Assembly: GCA_016125585.1 (NCBI GenBank)
Contig: WGLL01000005.1
Location: 558,001-622,000 of the forward strand
Direction: 5' to 3'
Length of the DNA stretch: 64,000 nucleotides
DNA from: Caulobacter sp.
GTDB taxonomy: Bacteria > Pseudomonadota > Alphaproteobacteria > Caulobacterales > Caulobacteraceae
In this document: piece after piece, positions 17,354 to 29,757 of the stretch
How positions within the stretch are numbered: the stretch's first letter is position 1
How the letters are laid out: each line of letters opens with the position of its first letter
The notes under the pieces: generated by a model
The model's database searches: none
What the model saw: the letters and a program-made list of their open reading frames with translations, nothing else
What the model was told of the DNA's origin: nothing
Program-made: the position numbers and the translations under genes

Positions 17354-19078
17354 ATGAAGCGCCTAGCCCTTGTTTCCGCCGCCCTGTCGACCCTGCTGCT
17401 GGCGGCCTGCGCCACCACCGGGACCGGAGCCCCTGACGCCAACAGCGCCGGTTTGCGTCCCGCCCTCGATCCGGTGGGCGACGAGGACCGATCCGGCTAT
17501 GGCCTGTTCCTGGCGGGGCAGGCGGCCCAAGCCGATGGCCGCAACGAGGAGGCGGCGACCTTCTTCGAACGGGCCGAGGCGGCCGGCGCGGACGTGGAAA
17601 CCCTCAAGCAGCGCACCTTCCAGACGGCCCTGTTCGCCGGCGACGTGACCCGCGCCGCGACGCTCGCCCCGGAACAGGGCGAGGCCCCGCTGGTGGTCGT
17701 GCGTCTGGGCCAGTTGACCCAGGCGGTGGAGGACATGGTCGCCGGCGACGGCGCCAGGGCCAAGGCCATCCTCGTCGACAGCAGCATCGGCTTTCCCTAC
17801 CGCCAGGCCTCGGTGATGCTGGCCCCCTGGGCGGCGGCGGCGGCGGGCGACATGGACGGGGCGGTGACCCGCCCCAGCCTGCGCGGCGATCGTCTGGTGG
17901 AAGTCTTCGGCCTGCTCAATCAGGCCCTGCTGCTGGAGCGGTTCAAGCGCTACGACGAGGCCGAGACCGACTACAAGCAGCTGATGTCCTATGGCGACGC
18001 CTCGGCCATCTTCGCCCCCGACTACGGCGCCTTCCTGGAACGTCGTCGGCGCGGTCCGGAGGCGGTCGCGGTCTATGACAAGGCGCTCACCGTGCGGCCG
18101 GGCGATCCGGGTCTGACCGCCGCCCGCGCCCGCGCCGCCGGCCGTCGCAAGGCCCCGGCCATGGTCACCATCCGCGAGGGCGCGGCCCGCACCCTGCTGA
18201 TCCCCGCCTCGGCCATGGCGGCCGAGAAGCAGTATGCGATGGCCCTGGCCTATCTGCGCCTGGCCGAGCGTCTGGATCCCGACCGGCCCGAGCTCTGGGT
18301 CGAGCTGGGCGACGTCTATACCGGGATGCAGGACACCGACAACGCCCGCGCCGCCTATCGCCGCGTGCCGGCCGGAACCCGCGAATACGCCACCGCCCGC
18401 TCGCGGCTGGCCTGGTCCTATCAGGCCGCCGGCGACAAGGCCCAGGCGCTGAAACTGGCCGAAGAGGGCGCCGCCGACGGCGACCGCGACGCCCTGGTCA
18501 CCTACGCCGATGTCCTGCGGGCCAACGAGCGCTATACGGAGTCGGCCCGTGTGCTGGACCGGGTGATCGCCGCCGACGGCGACAAGGTCGACTGGCGGCT
18601 GCTCTACATGCGCGGCGCGGCGCTGGAGCGGTCCGGCGACTGGCCCCGGGCCGAGGCCGACATGATGGCGGCGCTGAAACTGGCGCCGGACGAGCCGGAA
18701 CTGCTCAACTACCTCGGCTACGCCTGGATCGACCGCGGCGAGCGGCTGGGCGAGGCCATGGCCATGGTCCAGAAGGCGGTCGACGCCAATCCCCGCAGCG
18801 GCGCCATGATCGACAGCCTCGGCTGGGCCTACTACCGCATGGGCGACTACCGCAACGCGGTGGAGAAGCTGGAAAAGGCGGTCCTGCTCGAGCCGGCCGA
18901 TCCCGACATCAACGACCACCTCGGCGACGCCTACTGGCAGGTCGGACGCCGGATCGAGGCCCGCTTCCAGTGGACCCGGGTGCTGCAGCTGGAACCGGAC
19001 GACAAGATCAAGGCGGCGGCCGAGGAAAAGCTCGCCAACGGTCTGACCGGGGTCAAGCCCGTCGTCGCCCAGCGCTGA
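17354..19078 (+). CDS. TPR-repeat lipoprotein
   Basis: 574-residue lipoprotein. The signal peptide ends in a lipobox LLAAC (acylated Cys19). The remainder is all helical with many tetratricopeptide-like repeats: 'GRNEEAATFFERAEAAG' near 60, 'YDEAETDYKQLMSYG' near 205, and well-formed repeats at 450-560 (LGYAWIDRG..EAM..VQKAVDANP, LGWAYYRMGDYRNAVEKLEKAV, LGDAYWQVGR). Such proteins scaffold envelope complexes. Start chosen for the lipoprotein signal; the frame runs 15 codons further 5' without sense. Located between ETF-QO and ispE; the ispE ATG is 10 bp after its stop, so the two are probably one transcript. Confidence 0.85.
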   Translation: MKRLALVSAALSTLLLAACATTGTGAPDANSAGLRPALDPVGDEDRSGYGLFLAGQAAQADGRNEEAATFFERAEAAGADVETLKQRTFQTALFAGDVTRAATLAPEQGEAPLVVVRLGQLTQAVEDMVAGDGARAKAILVDSSIGFPYRQASVMLAPWAAAAAGDMDGAVTRPSLRGDRLVEVFGLLNQALLLERFKRYDEAETDYKQLMSYGDASAIFAPDYGAFLERRRRGPEAVAVYDKALTVRPGDPGLTAARARAAGRRKAPAMVTIREGAARTLLIPASAMAAEKQYAMALAYLRLAERLDPDRPELWVELGDVYTGMQDTDNARAAYRRVPAGTREYATARSRLAWSYQAAGDKAQALKLAEEGAADGDRDALVTYADVLRANERYTESARVLDRVIAADGDKVDWRLLYMRGAALERSGDWPRAEADMMAALKLAPDEPELLNYLGYAWIDRGERLGEAMAMVQKAVDANPRSGAMIDSLGWAYYRMGDYRNAVEKLEKAVLLEPADPDINDHLGDAYWQVGRRIEARFQWTRVLQLEPDDKIKAAAEEKLANGLTGVKPVVAQR

Positions 19079-19087
19079 CGGCCGCCC

Positions 19088-19957
19088 ATGTCCCTGACCG
19101 CCTTCGCGCCGGCCAAGGTCAACCTCTATCTGCATGTCGGCCCGCCGGCGGCCAACGGCTTCCATCCGGTCAGCAGCCTGATGGTCTTCGCCGACGTCGG
19201 CGACGTGGTGGCGGTGCAGCCGTCCGAGGCCCTCGACTTCGAGATCACCGGGCCGTTCGGACTGGCCCTGTGGGACGACCCCAACAATCTGGTGATGCGC
19301 GCCGCCCATGACCTGATGCGCCATGTCGGCGGCCCCCAGCCGCCCTTCCGCCTGATCCTCGACAAGCAGCTGCCCGTCGCCGCCGGTCTGGGCGGCGGTT
19401 CGGCCGACGCCGGGGCCACCCTGCGGCTGCTGCGCGATGCGCTGGGCCTGGCCGTGCAGGACGAGGTGCTGACCGCCATCGCCGGCCAGATCGGCTCCGA
19501 CGGCCCCGCCTGTCTCTGGGCCCGGCCGGTGATCGGCGAGGGCCGGGGCGACAGGCTGTTCGAGGCGCCCGCCCTGCCGCCGCTCGACGCGGTGCTGGTC
19601 AATCCCGGCGTCGCCTCCCCGACCGGCCCGGTCTACGCCGCCTATGACGCCGCCGGCTGCCCGGGCGGCGCCGACCGGCCCTGGCTGCCGGACGCCTTCG
19701 AGGATGTCGTCGAGGTCGCCGCCGTCCTGGCCGGCTGCCGCAATGACCTGGAAGCGCCCGCCGTGGCCCTGACGCCGATCATCGGCGAGGTGCTGGAGAC
19801 CCTGCGCGACGAGCCCGAGACCCTGCTGGCCCGGATGAGCGGATCAGGCGCGACCTGCTTTGCGCTCTGCGCCGGCGACATCGAAGCCGAGGGCCTGGCC
19901 GAACGCCTGCAGTCGATGCGCCCCAAATGGTGGGTCCGCCGCTGCCGGCTGGGGTGA
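19088..19957 (+). CDS. ispE: 4-diphosphocytidyl-2-C-methyl-D-erythritol kinase
   Basis: 289-residue GHMP kinase of the non-mevalonate isoprenoid (MEP) pathway; it phosphorylates CDP-methylerythritol with ATP. Lys10 in 'APAKVNLYLHV' and the ATP-binding glycine loop PVAAGLGGGSADA (residues 96-108, with the catalytic Asp at 107) are intact, and 'MSGSGATCFAL' is the third GHMP motif near residue 255. Co-transcribed with the TPR lipoprotein by spacing. Isoprenoid units made here would feed the polyprenyl synthase and CrtZ genes at 59-63 kb. Confidence 0.95.
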   Translation: MSLTAFAPAKVNLYLHVGPPAANGFHPVSSLMVFADVGDVVAVQPSEALDFEITGPFGLALWDDPNNLVMRAAHDLMRHVGGPQPPFRLILDKQLPVAAGLGGGSADAGATLRLLRDALGLAVQDEVLTAIAGQIGSDGPACLWARPVIGEGRGDRLFEAPALPPLDAVLVNPGVASPTGPVYAAYDAAGCPGGADRPWLPDAFEDVVEVAAVLAGCRNDLEAPAVALTPIIGEVLETLRDEPETLLARMSGSGATCFALCAGDIEAEGLAERLQSMRPKWWVRRCRLG

Positions 19958-19978
19958 GGCCGCCCCTCAGACACTCAC

Positions 19979-20114
19979 CCGTCATCCCGGGCGCCCGAAG
20001 GGCGACCCGGGACCCAGACGTGACAAATCTCGCTAACCAGCGCAGCGTCCCGGCCCGCGCCCTGCACCCCTGGGTCCCGGCGCTCCGCGCGTTGCGCTAC
20101 GGCCGGGATGACGG
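19979..20114. repeat. Palindromic intergenic repeat, copy 2 (BIME-like)
   Basis: 136 bp, bounded by CCGTCATCCCGG and CCGGGATGACGG. The left hairpin differs from copy 1 by one base across about 37 positions, and the right arm begins CTGGGTCCCGG, the inverted form of the left arm's CCGGGACCCAG. Located 22 bp after ispE. Confidence 0.85.
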
Positions 20115-20127
20115 ACTTGCTTGACAT

Positions 20128-20157
20128 CAAAAAGGGGACCCCTTTCGAGGTCCCCTT
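20128..20157 (-). terminator. Terminator of the glnK-amtB operon
   Basis: Stem AAGGGGACC (20132-20140) with 20149-20157 and an 8-nt loop; on the minus strand it is followed by five T. Lies 60 bp past the amtB stop. Confidence 0.75.
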
Positions 20158-20217
20158 CGCTGATTCTGATCGGAAGAGGTCGGACCCTTCCGGAGAAGGG
20201 CCCGAAACCCGGTCCGT

Positions 20218-21525
20218 CTACTCGTGCAGGCTTTCGCCGTGCAGGGCCATGTCGAGGCCCTCGGTCTCGGCCTCTTCCGACACCCGCAGCCCGGTGATGA
20301 ACTTGATCACCAGCAGGATGATCGAGGTCATGACGCCGGTGAAGACGATGGTGACGCCGACGCCGAAGGCCTGGGTCATGATATTGGCGCCTTCACCGGC
20401 CGAGTTGATGGCCTTGTCGGCCAGCACGCCGGTCAGCAGGGCGCCGATGATGCCGGCGACGCCGTGCACGCCGAAGGCGTCGAGGCTGTCGTCATAGCTC
20501 AGCATGCGCTTGAGCCACACCGAACCCAGGTAGGCGCCGACGCCGCCCGCGAGGCCGACGATCAGGGCCCCGGTGGGGTTCACGAAGCCGGCGGCCGGGG
20601 TGATCGCCACCAGGCCGGCGACGGCGCCGGAGGCGAGACCCAGCATGCCGGGCTTCTTGCGCTGGAACCACTCGACAACCATCCAGGCCAGGGCCGCGGC
20701 GGCGGTGGCCACCTGGGTGTTGAGGGCGGCCACGCCGGCCAGGCCGTTGGAGCCGACCGCGGAGCCGGCGTTGAAGCCGAACCAGCCGACCCACAGCAGC
20801 GAGGCGCCGATCATGGTGAAGACCAGGTTGTTCGGCGCCATGTTCTCGGTGCCGAGACCTTTGCGCTTGCCCAGGAACAGGGCGCAGACCAGGCCGGCCA
20901 CACCGGCGTTGATGTGAACCACCGTGCCGCCGGCGAAGTCGAGGACGCCCTTGGAGGCCAGGATGCCGCCGCCCCAGACCATGTGGCAAAGCGGAGCATA
21001 GACCAGGATCAGCCACAGGGCGGTGAACAGCAGCACCGCCGAGAACTTCATCCGCTCGGCATAGGCGCCGGCGATCAGCGCCGGGGTGATGATGGCGAAG
21101 GTCATCTGGAAGAAGACGAACACCGTCTCGGGGATGGTGCCCGACAGGCTGTCGAGGCCGACGCCGGCCAGCATCACCTTTTCAAGGCCGCCGACGAACT
21201 GGTTGCCGGCCTCGTTGGGCAGGGCGGTGAAACAGAGCGAGTAGCCGATCACCATCCACAGCACCGTCACCAGGGCGGTGATGGCGAAGGACTGGGCCAC
21301 GGTGGCGATGACGTTCTTCTTGCGCACCATGCCGCCGTAGAACAGCGCCAGGCCCGGAATGGTCATCATCAGCACCAGCAGGGACGAGGTCAGCATCCAG
21401 GCGGTGTCGCCCGTATCCAGCGTCGGCGCGGCGTCCTGTGCGAAGGCCGGGCTTGCAAGCGCCAGTCCGGCGACGGCGGTGGCGGCGGCAAGCCGTCCGA
21501 ACCGCCCGAGTGTGTTGAATTTCAT
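20218..21525 (-). CDS. amtB: Ammonium transporter
   Basis: 435-residue inner-membrane Amt/MEP channel that conducts ammonium/ammonia. A cleavable signal peptide (residues 1-29, ending PAFA) precedes 11 TM helices starting 'DTAWMLTSSLLVLMMTIPG'. The twin pore His residues are in LCHMVWGGG and FGVHGVAGIIGALLTG, and 'FFQMTFAIITPALI' forms the extracellular gate strand. It lies 26 bp downstream of glnK, the usual operon in which the PII protein blocks the channel when nitrogen is plentiful. A good Shine-Dalgarno (GGGGA) precedes the ATG. Confidence 0.95.
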   Translation of the reverse strand: MKFNTLGRFGRLAAATAVAGLALASPAFAQDAAPTLDTGDTAWMLTSSLLVLMMTIPGLALFYGGMVRKKNVIATVAQSFAITALVTVLWMVIGYSLCFTALPNEAGNQFVGGLEKVMLAGVGLDSLSGTIPETVFVFFQMTFAIITPALIAGAYAERMKFSAVLLFTALWLILVYAPLCHMVWGGGILASKGVLDFAGGTVVHINAGVAGLVCALFLGKRKGLGTENMAPNNLVFTMIGASLLWVGWFGFNAGSAVGSNGLAGVAALNTQVATAAAALAWMVVEWFQRKKPGMLGLASGAVAGLVAITPAAGFVNPTGALIVGLAGGVGAYLGSVWLKRMLSYDDSLDAFGVHGVAGIIGALLTGVLADKAINSAGEGANIMTQAFGVGVTIVFTGVMTSIILLVIKFITGLRVSEEAETEGLDMALHGESLHE

Positions 21526-21551
21526 TGTCGCTATCCCCTGTGAGCGATGGA

Positions 21552-22281
<730 letters not shown>

Positions 22282-22629
22282 ATGCGCTTTCCCCTTCTTC
22301 TGACCGCCGCCGCGTCCGTCGCGGCCCTGTCCGCCGGTTCCGCCGCCTTCGCCGGTCCGCCTGTCGCCCAGCCGCCGTCCGAGGCGCCGATGGACGCGAC
22401 CGTCGACCCCCAGACCGTACCGGAGAGTACGTCCATGGATGACACTGCGGCTAAGCCGGTTATTCTGCCGGCCGATTCTCCGACGCCTGTTGCTCAGGCC
22501 TACCTTCTCAAGGCGGGGGATCCGACGGTGACCTCCAATGCGCCGGTGCCGGACACGCCTGCTGTTCGCGCCGAATTTGGCGGTCCTGACTCGCACGGCG
22601 GGAAACAGACCAAACCGGTCGGCAACTGA
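22282..22629 (+). CDS. Small secreted protein of unknown function
   Basis: 115 residues. Residues 1-24 are a Sec signal peptide (AAFA/GPP). The mature part is Pro-, Asp- and Thr-rich and looks unstructured, with no motif I recognise. It starts at ATG 22282 with GAGG upstream; the frame is open further 5' but there it lacks protein character. The fasciclin gene starts 47 bp after it, also secreted and Pro-rich at its N-terminus, so they may act together in the envelope. Confidence 0.6.
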   Translation: MRFPLLLTAAASVAALSAGSAAFAGPPVAQPPSEAPMDATVDPQTVPESTSMDDTAAKPVILPADSPTPVAQAYLLKAGDPTVTSNAPVPDTPAVRAEFGGPDSHGGKQTKPVGN

Positions 22630-22676
22630 GTTTTCCCGTCCACCGCCGTTTCTCCCCAGACGACAAAGGATGCTTC

Positions 22677-23393
22677 ATGACCAAACTCGCACTGCTCTCC
22701 GCCATGTCCGCCGCCGCCCTGATCGCGGCCGGCAGCCAGGCCTGGGCGCAGGACCAGCCGCAGGACAAGCCGACGGTTCCGGCGACCCCGCCGGTGGCCT
22801 CCACGCCGCCCGGCGCGCCGGTCCCGCCGACCGACGCCGCCCCGACGCCGGCCCCCCAGGTTCCCGCGACCAAGGCGGCCCCCGCGCCGACCGCACCGGC
22901 GGCCATTCCGCCGGTGGTGGCGAAGGGCGACATCGTCGACACCCTGCGGGCGTCCGGTCAGTTCACCATCCTCGTCAAGGCGCTGGACGCGACCAACCTG
23001 ACCGCCGTGCTCAAGGGCCGTCAGGGGCTGACCCTCTTCGCCCCCACCGACGCGGCCTTCGCCGCCCTGCCCAAGGCGCAGCTGGACGGTCTGATGGCTG
23101 ATCCGGCGCGGCTGCAGGGCCTGCTGGCCGGCCACCTGGTCAACTCCTCGCTGGACTCCAGTAAGGTCGAGGGCACCACCGGCGACGTTCAGACCGTCGG
23201 CGGCACCACCCTGATGCTGGATGATCGGGGCGACGCCCTGATGGCCGGCGCCGCCACCGTGGTCCAGGCCGACATCCATGCGACCAACGGCATCGTCCAT
23301 GTGATCGACAAGGTGCTGGTCCCCGGCGCCGAGAAGACCGTGGCCGCCGCGCCGGCCGAACAGCCGGCCGAGGAACCCGCCGCCATGCCCTGA
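22677..23393 (+). CDS. Secreted fasciclin-domain protein
   Basis: 238 residues. A signal peptide (1-24, AWA/Q) is followed by a Pro/Ala-rich linker (about 25-80) and one fasciclin (FAS1) domain at about 85-220: 'GDIVDTLRASGQFTILVKAL', H1 box 'LTLFAPTDAAFAALP', and H2 box 'NGIVHVIDKVLVP'. FAS1 domains mediate adhesion or cell-surface interactions. The C-tail is Ala/Glu/Pro-rich. AAAGGATG precedes the ATG, and a terminator follows. Confidence 0.88.
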   Translation: MTKLALLSAMSAAALIAAGSQAWAQDQPQDKPTVPATPPVASTPPGAPVPPTDAAPTPAPQVPATKAAPAPTAPAAIPPVVAKGDIVDTLRASGQFTILVKALDATNLTAVLKGRQGLTLFAPTDAAFAALPKAQLDGLMADPARLQGLLAGHLVNSSLDSSKVEGTTGDVQTVGGTTLMLDDRGDALMAGAATVVQADIHATNGIVHVIDKVLVPGAEKTVAAAPAEQPAEEPAAMP

Positions 23394-23437
23394 TCGGCGG
23401 GGTCACAAGACAGCGATCGGCTTCGCTTGAAGCCGGG

Positions 23438-23470
23438 GTCGGCGGGCCCTATGGTCCGCCGACTTTTTTT
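23438..23470 (+). terminator. Terminator after the fasciclin gene
   Basis: 11-bp stem with one G-T pair (23438-23448 with 23453-23463), CTAT loop, then seven T (23464-23470). It lies 20 bp upstream of glyQ, so glyQ must have its own promoter very close to its start, or depend on readthrough. Confidence 0.85.
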
Positions 23471-23489
23471 GCGCCCGCGAACAAGACTG

Positions 23490-24395
23490 ATGATTGCCAC
23501 CAGACCAGCCTCATTTCAGGACCTGATCCTGACGCTCCACGCCTACTGGAGCGCGCGCGGTTGCGTGATCCTGCAGCCGCACGACGTCGAGGTCGGCGCC
23601 GGCACCCTGCACCCCGCCACCGTGCTGCGGGCGCTCGGCCCCAAGCCGTGGAACGCCGCCTATGTGCAGCCCAGCCGCCGGCCGGGCGACGGCCGCTATG
23701 GCGAGAACCCCAACCGGCTGCAGCACTATTATCAGTATCAGGTGCTGCTGAAGCCCAATCCGCTGGACATGCAGGACCTCTACCTCGGCAGCCTCGAGGC
23801 CATCGGCCTCGACCCGCGCCTGCACGACATCCGCTTTGTCGAGGACGACTGGGAAAACCCCACCGTCGGGGCCTGGGGCCTGGGCTGGGAAGTCTGGTGC
23901 GACGGCATGGAGGTGTCGCAATACACCTACATGCAGCAGGTCGGCGGCCTGGACGTCAGTCCGGTGGCCGGTGAGCTGACCTACGGCCTCGAACGCCTGG
24001 CCATGTATGTCTTCGGCGTCGACAACGTCTACGACCTGCCGTTCAACGACCCCCAAGGACCCAATGGGGGCACCAGCTACGGCGAGGTCTTCCTCGAGAA
24101 CGAGCGCCAGATGAGCGCCTATAATTTCGAAGTCGCCGACGTCGACACCCTCCGCCGCCAGTTCGAGGACATGGAGCGCCAGGTGAACCGCATCCTCGAC
24201 GAGGGTGTCGGGCCGCAGGGCCAGAAGCTGGTCCTGCCGGCCTATGACCATGTGCTGAAGGCCAGCCACCTGTTCAACGTCATGAACGCCCGCGGCGCCA
24301 TCGCCGTGGCCGAACGCGCCAGCTACATTGGCCGCATCCGCGACCTGTGCAAACGCTGCGCAAGCGAGTGGCTGAAGCAGCAGGAAGCGGCGTGA
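23490..24395 (+). CDS. glyQ: Glycine-tRNA ligase alpha subunit
   Basis: 301-residue class II aminoacyl-tRNA synthetase catalytic subunit of the alpha2-beta2 bacterial enzyme. '[22 protein letters not shown]' opens the protein, with motif-2 region '[21 protein letters not shown]' and motif-3-like '[26 protein letters not shown]'. It charges tRNA-Gly. ATG 23490 matches the usual family start; the frame continues upstream across the terminator, where translation is implausible. Followed by glyS after 137 bp that hold a large inverted repeat. Confidence 0.96.
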   Translation: MIATRPASFQDLILTLHAYWSARGCVILQPHDVEVGAGTLHPATVLRALGPKPWNAAYVQPSRRPGDGRYGENPNRLQHYYQYQVLLKPNPLDMQDLYLGSLEAIGLDPRLHDIRFVEDDWENPTVGAWGLGWEVWCDGMEVSQYTYMQQVGGLDVSPVAGELTYGLERLAMYVFGVDNVYDLPFNDPQGPNGGTSYGEVFLENERQMSAYNFEVADVDTLRRQFEDMERQVNRILDEGVGPQGQKLVLPAYDHVLKASHLFNVMNARGAIAVAERASYIGRIRDLCKRCASEWLKQQEAA

Positions 24396-24423
24396 TGACG
24401 CCCCACGCCGTCTGCACTCGTAT

Positions 24424-24500
24424 TTCGGTGACAGTCACTTTTTTCCATCCCACGGCGGGTGGACAGGCCAGCGGGCCTGAAAAAAGTGACTGTCACCGAA
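24424..24500. repeat. Perfect 22-bp inverted repeat between glyQ and glyS
   Basis: 24424-24445 (TTCGGTGACAGTCAC plus TTTTTTC) is the exact reverse complement of 24479-24500; the spacer is 33 bp and contains a smaller AGGCC/GGCCT palindrome. It could form a long cruciform or transcript hairpin. It resembles REP/MITE-type elements rather than a normal terminator. Confidence 0.85.
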
Positions 24501-24532
24501 TTACGCTCCACCGTCCGTAAGTCTGGACCCCA

Positions 24533-26539
24533 ATGCCCCAACTCCTCCTCGAACTCTTCTCCGAAGAAATCCCCGCGCGCATGCAGGCCCAGGCCGCGCG
24601 CGACCTCGAACGCATGGTCCGCGACGGCCTTTCCGCCGCCGGCCTCATCTCCGAGGGCATGAAGGCCTTCGCCGGCCCGCGCCGCCTCGCCCTCGTTGTC
24701 GAGGGCCTGCCGATCGCCCAGGCGGACCGCGACGAAGAGCTGAAAGGCCCCCGCATCGGCGCGCCTGACCAGGCCATTGACGGCTTCCTGCGCAAGACCG
24801 GGCTGACCCGCGACCAGCTGTCCGAGCGCGACGGCGTCTGGTTCGGCCGCATCCAGACCGCCGGCCGCCCGACGCCGCAGATCATCGCCGAACTGGTCGA
24901 GCAGACGGTCCGGAACTTCCCCTGGCCCAAGTCGATGACCTGGGGCAGCGGCAAGCTGCGCTGGGTCCGCCCGCTGCAGCGCATCCTCTGCGTCTTCGAC
25001 CGCGAGATCGTGCCGCTCAGCTTCGAGGGCCTCACCGCCGGCGACCTGTCGCAGGGCCACCGGTTCATGGGCAGCGGCCAGGTCTTCCGGGCCCGCGATT
25101 ACGACGAATACCACGAGGCCCTGGCCGGCCATTACGTCGTCCTTGATCCCGAGGAGCGTAAGGCACGCATCCTCGAAGGCGCCCGCACCCTGTGCTTTGC
25201 CCGCAATCTGGAACTGGTCGAGGACGAGGGCCTGCTGGACGAGGTCGCCGGCCTCGCCGAATGGCCGACCCCGATTCTCGGCGACATGGATCCGGCCTTC
25301 CTCGACCTGCCGCCCGAGGTCATCCGCACCTCGATGCGCACCCACCAGAAGTATTTCGCCGTCCGCGATCCGGCGACCGGCAAGCTGGCCCCCCACTTCA
25401 TCGTCGTCGCCAACATCGCCGCCGCCGACGGCGGCGCGGTCATTGCCGCCGGCAACGCCAAGGTTCTGTCGGCCCGTCTCAGCGACGCCCGCTTCTTCTG
25501 GGACGAGGATCGCAAGAGCGGCTTCGAGGACTGGCTGAAGAAACTCGACGGCGTGACGTTCCACGCCAAGCTGGGAACCATGGCCGAGCGGGTCGAGCGC
25601 ATCGCCGCCCTGGCCCGCGAGATCGCCCCGCTGGTCGGCGCTGATCCCGATGTCGCCGAAAAGGCCGCCCGCCTGGCCAAGGCCGACCTGACCAGTCAGA
25701 TGGTCGGCGAGTTTCCCGAGCTCCAGGGCGTCATGGGCCGCTACTATGCGCTGGCCGACGGCATGGACGCCGACATCGCCGACGCCATCCGCGATCACTA
25801 CAGGCCGCAGGGCCCGGGCGACGCTGTGCCGACGGCGCCGCTCAGCGTGGCGGTGGCTCTGGCGGACAAGCTGGATACGCTGGTCGGGTTCTTCAGCATC
25901 GACGAGAAACCGACAGGCTCGAAAGATCCTTTTGCTCTGCGCCGCGCTGCGCTCGGCGTGATCCGCATCATCCTGGAATCCGGCAACCGCCTTGCGCTCA
26001 ACGCCGTGCCCGGTGTCTCAGCCAATGACCTGATGCCGTTCTTCGCCGACCGCCTGAAGGTCACCCTCCGCGACCAGGGCAAGCGCTTCGACCTCGTCGA
26101 CGCCGTCTTCGCCCTCAACGACGACGACCTCGTCCGCATCGTCGCCCGCGTGGAAGCCCTCGACGGCTTCCTCAAGGCCGATGACGGCGCCAACCTGCTG
26201 GCCGGCTACCGCCGCGCCGCCAACATCCTGAAGGCCGAGGAGAAAAAGGGACCGCTCCCCGCGGGCGCCCCCTCCGCCGTCTCCCAACCGGCCGAGGAAG
26301 CCGCCCTGTTCGCCGCCCTCCAGGCGCTGGAGCCGAAACTCGACGCCGCCCTGGCCGCCGAGGACTTCACCGGCGCCATGACGGCCCTGGCCGCCCTGCG
26401 CGAACCGGTCGACGCCTTCTTCACCGCCGTGCTGGTCAATTCCGACGTCCCGGCCGAGCGCGAAAACCGCCTGCGCCTGCTGCAACAGGTCCAGACGGCG
26501 ATGGGCAAGGTGGCGGATTTCTCCCTGGTGACGGGGTAA
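24533..26539 (+). CDS. glyS: Glycine-tRNA ligase beta subunit
   Basis: 668-residue beta subunit, which binds tRNA-Gly and completes the alpha2-beta2 enzyme. 'MPQLLLELFSEEIPARMQ' is the family start; the core includes 'KSMTWGSGKLRWVRPLQ' and an HD-like region near 'EFPELQGVMGRYYALADG'; the C-terminal anticodon-binding DALR-like domain contains 'RVEAL' and 'ENRLRLLQQVQTAMGKVADFS'. Length is slightly below the 690 typical of E. coli. It lies 137 bp from glyQ. Confidence 0.95.
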   Translation: MPQLLLELFSEEIPARMQAQAARDLERMVRDGLSAAGLISEGMKAFAGPRRLALVVEGLPIAQADRDEELKGPRIGAPDQAIDGFLRKTGLTRDQLSERDGVWFGRIQTAGRPTPQIIAELVEQTVRNFPWPKSMTWGSGKLRWVRPLQRILCVFDREIVPLSFEGLTAGDLSQGHRFMGSGQVFRARDYDEYHEALAGHYVVLDPEERKARILEGARTLCFARNLELVEDEGLLDEVAGLAEWPTPILGDMDPAFLDLPPEVIRTSMRTHQKYFAVRDPATGKLAPHFIVVANIAAADGGAVIAAGNAKVLSARLSDARFFWDEDRKSGFEDWLKKLDGVTFHAKLGTMAERVERIAALAREIAPLVGADPDVAEKAARLAKADLTSQMVGEFPELQGVMGRYYALADGMDADIADAIRDHYRPQGPGDAVPTAPLSVAVALADKLDTLVGFFSIDEKPTGSKDPFALRRAALGVIRIILESGNRLALNAVPGVSANDLMPFFADRLKVTLRDQGKRFDLVDAVFALNDDDLVRIVARVEALDGFLKADDGANLLAGYRRAANILKAEEKKGPLPAGAPSAVSQPAEEAALFAALQALEPKLDAALAAEDFTGAMTALAALREPVDAFFTAVLVNSDVPAERENRLRLLQQVQTAMGKVADFSLVTG

Positions 26540-26552
26540 TTCCCCGATCCCT

Positions 26553-26692
26553 CCCTCCCCTTCATGGGGAGGGACAACGAGGCGCAGCCTCGGCGGGTGG
26601 GGAACGGTCAGGGCCGCACATCGACGGGGCGGCAATTCGCACTTCCCCACCCTGACGGCTTCGCCGTCGGTCCCTCCCCTTAAAGGGGAGGG
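26553..26692. repeat. Inverted pair of CTCCCC-type palindromic repeats
   Basis: Left unit CCCTCCCCTTCATGGGGAGGG (26553-26573), extended to GTGGGGAA by 26604; right unit TTCCCCACCC at 26643 extends to CCCTCCCCTTAAAGGGGAGGG at 26672-26692. The two units are inverted copies with a 38-bp spacer. Intergenic, directly after glyS. Confidence 0.8.
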
Positions 26693-27042
26693 AGCGCGAG
26701 CGCTGGACGTAGCCCGCCCCGCCCACGACCCGACCCACAAACCCCGCCCTCCGACCCACGCACCGACCTACGCCCCGGCCTGCATCCACACGGCCCAGGC
26801 CCACGCCAAAGCCAACAGGGCCGGGGATTGCACCCCGCCGATCGCCGATTCCGGACGGCGCCGCCTGTTTTGTAGGTCCGCCGGGGCCGCTACACTGGCT
26901 GGCCCGCTTCGATAGATCGCGAATTGCCGCGCCTGCGGATCAAACAGGGCCGTGAGGGTGTTCCCCCCGACGCCCGGGCCATGTATCTGGACCCCCATCC
27001 GAAAGGGCCTTCGGAATCGCGACGCATTTTGAGGACGGCTTG
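26693..27042. other. Intergenic stretch upstream of ppdK
   Basis: 350 bp without a supported gene. It presumably carries the ppdK promoter. A minus-strand frame of about 110 codons crosses it and runs into ppdK, but it has no start signal or protein-like pattern. Confidence 0.35.
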
Positions 27043-29712
<2,670 letters not shown>

Positions 29713-29757
29713 CAAGGCCGCCCGGTCATGGCCTCCTTTGTGAAAACAGGAAACGCC

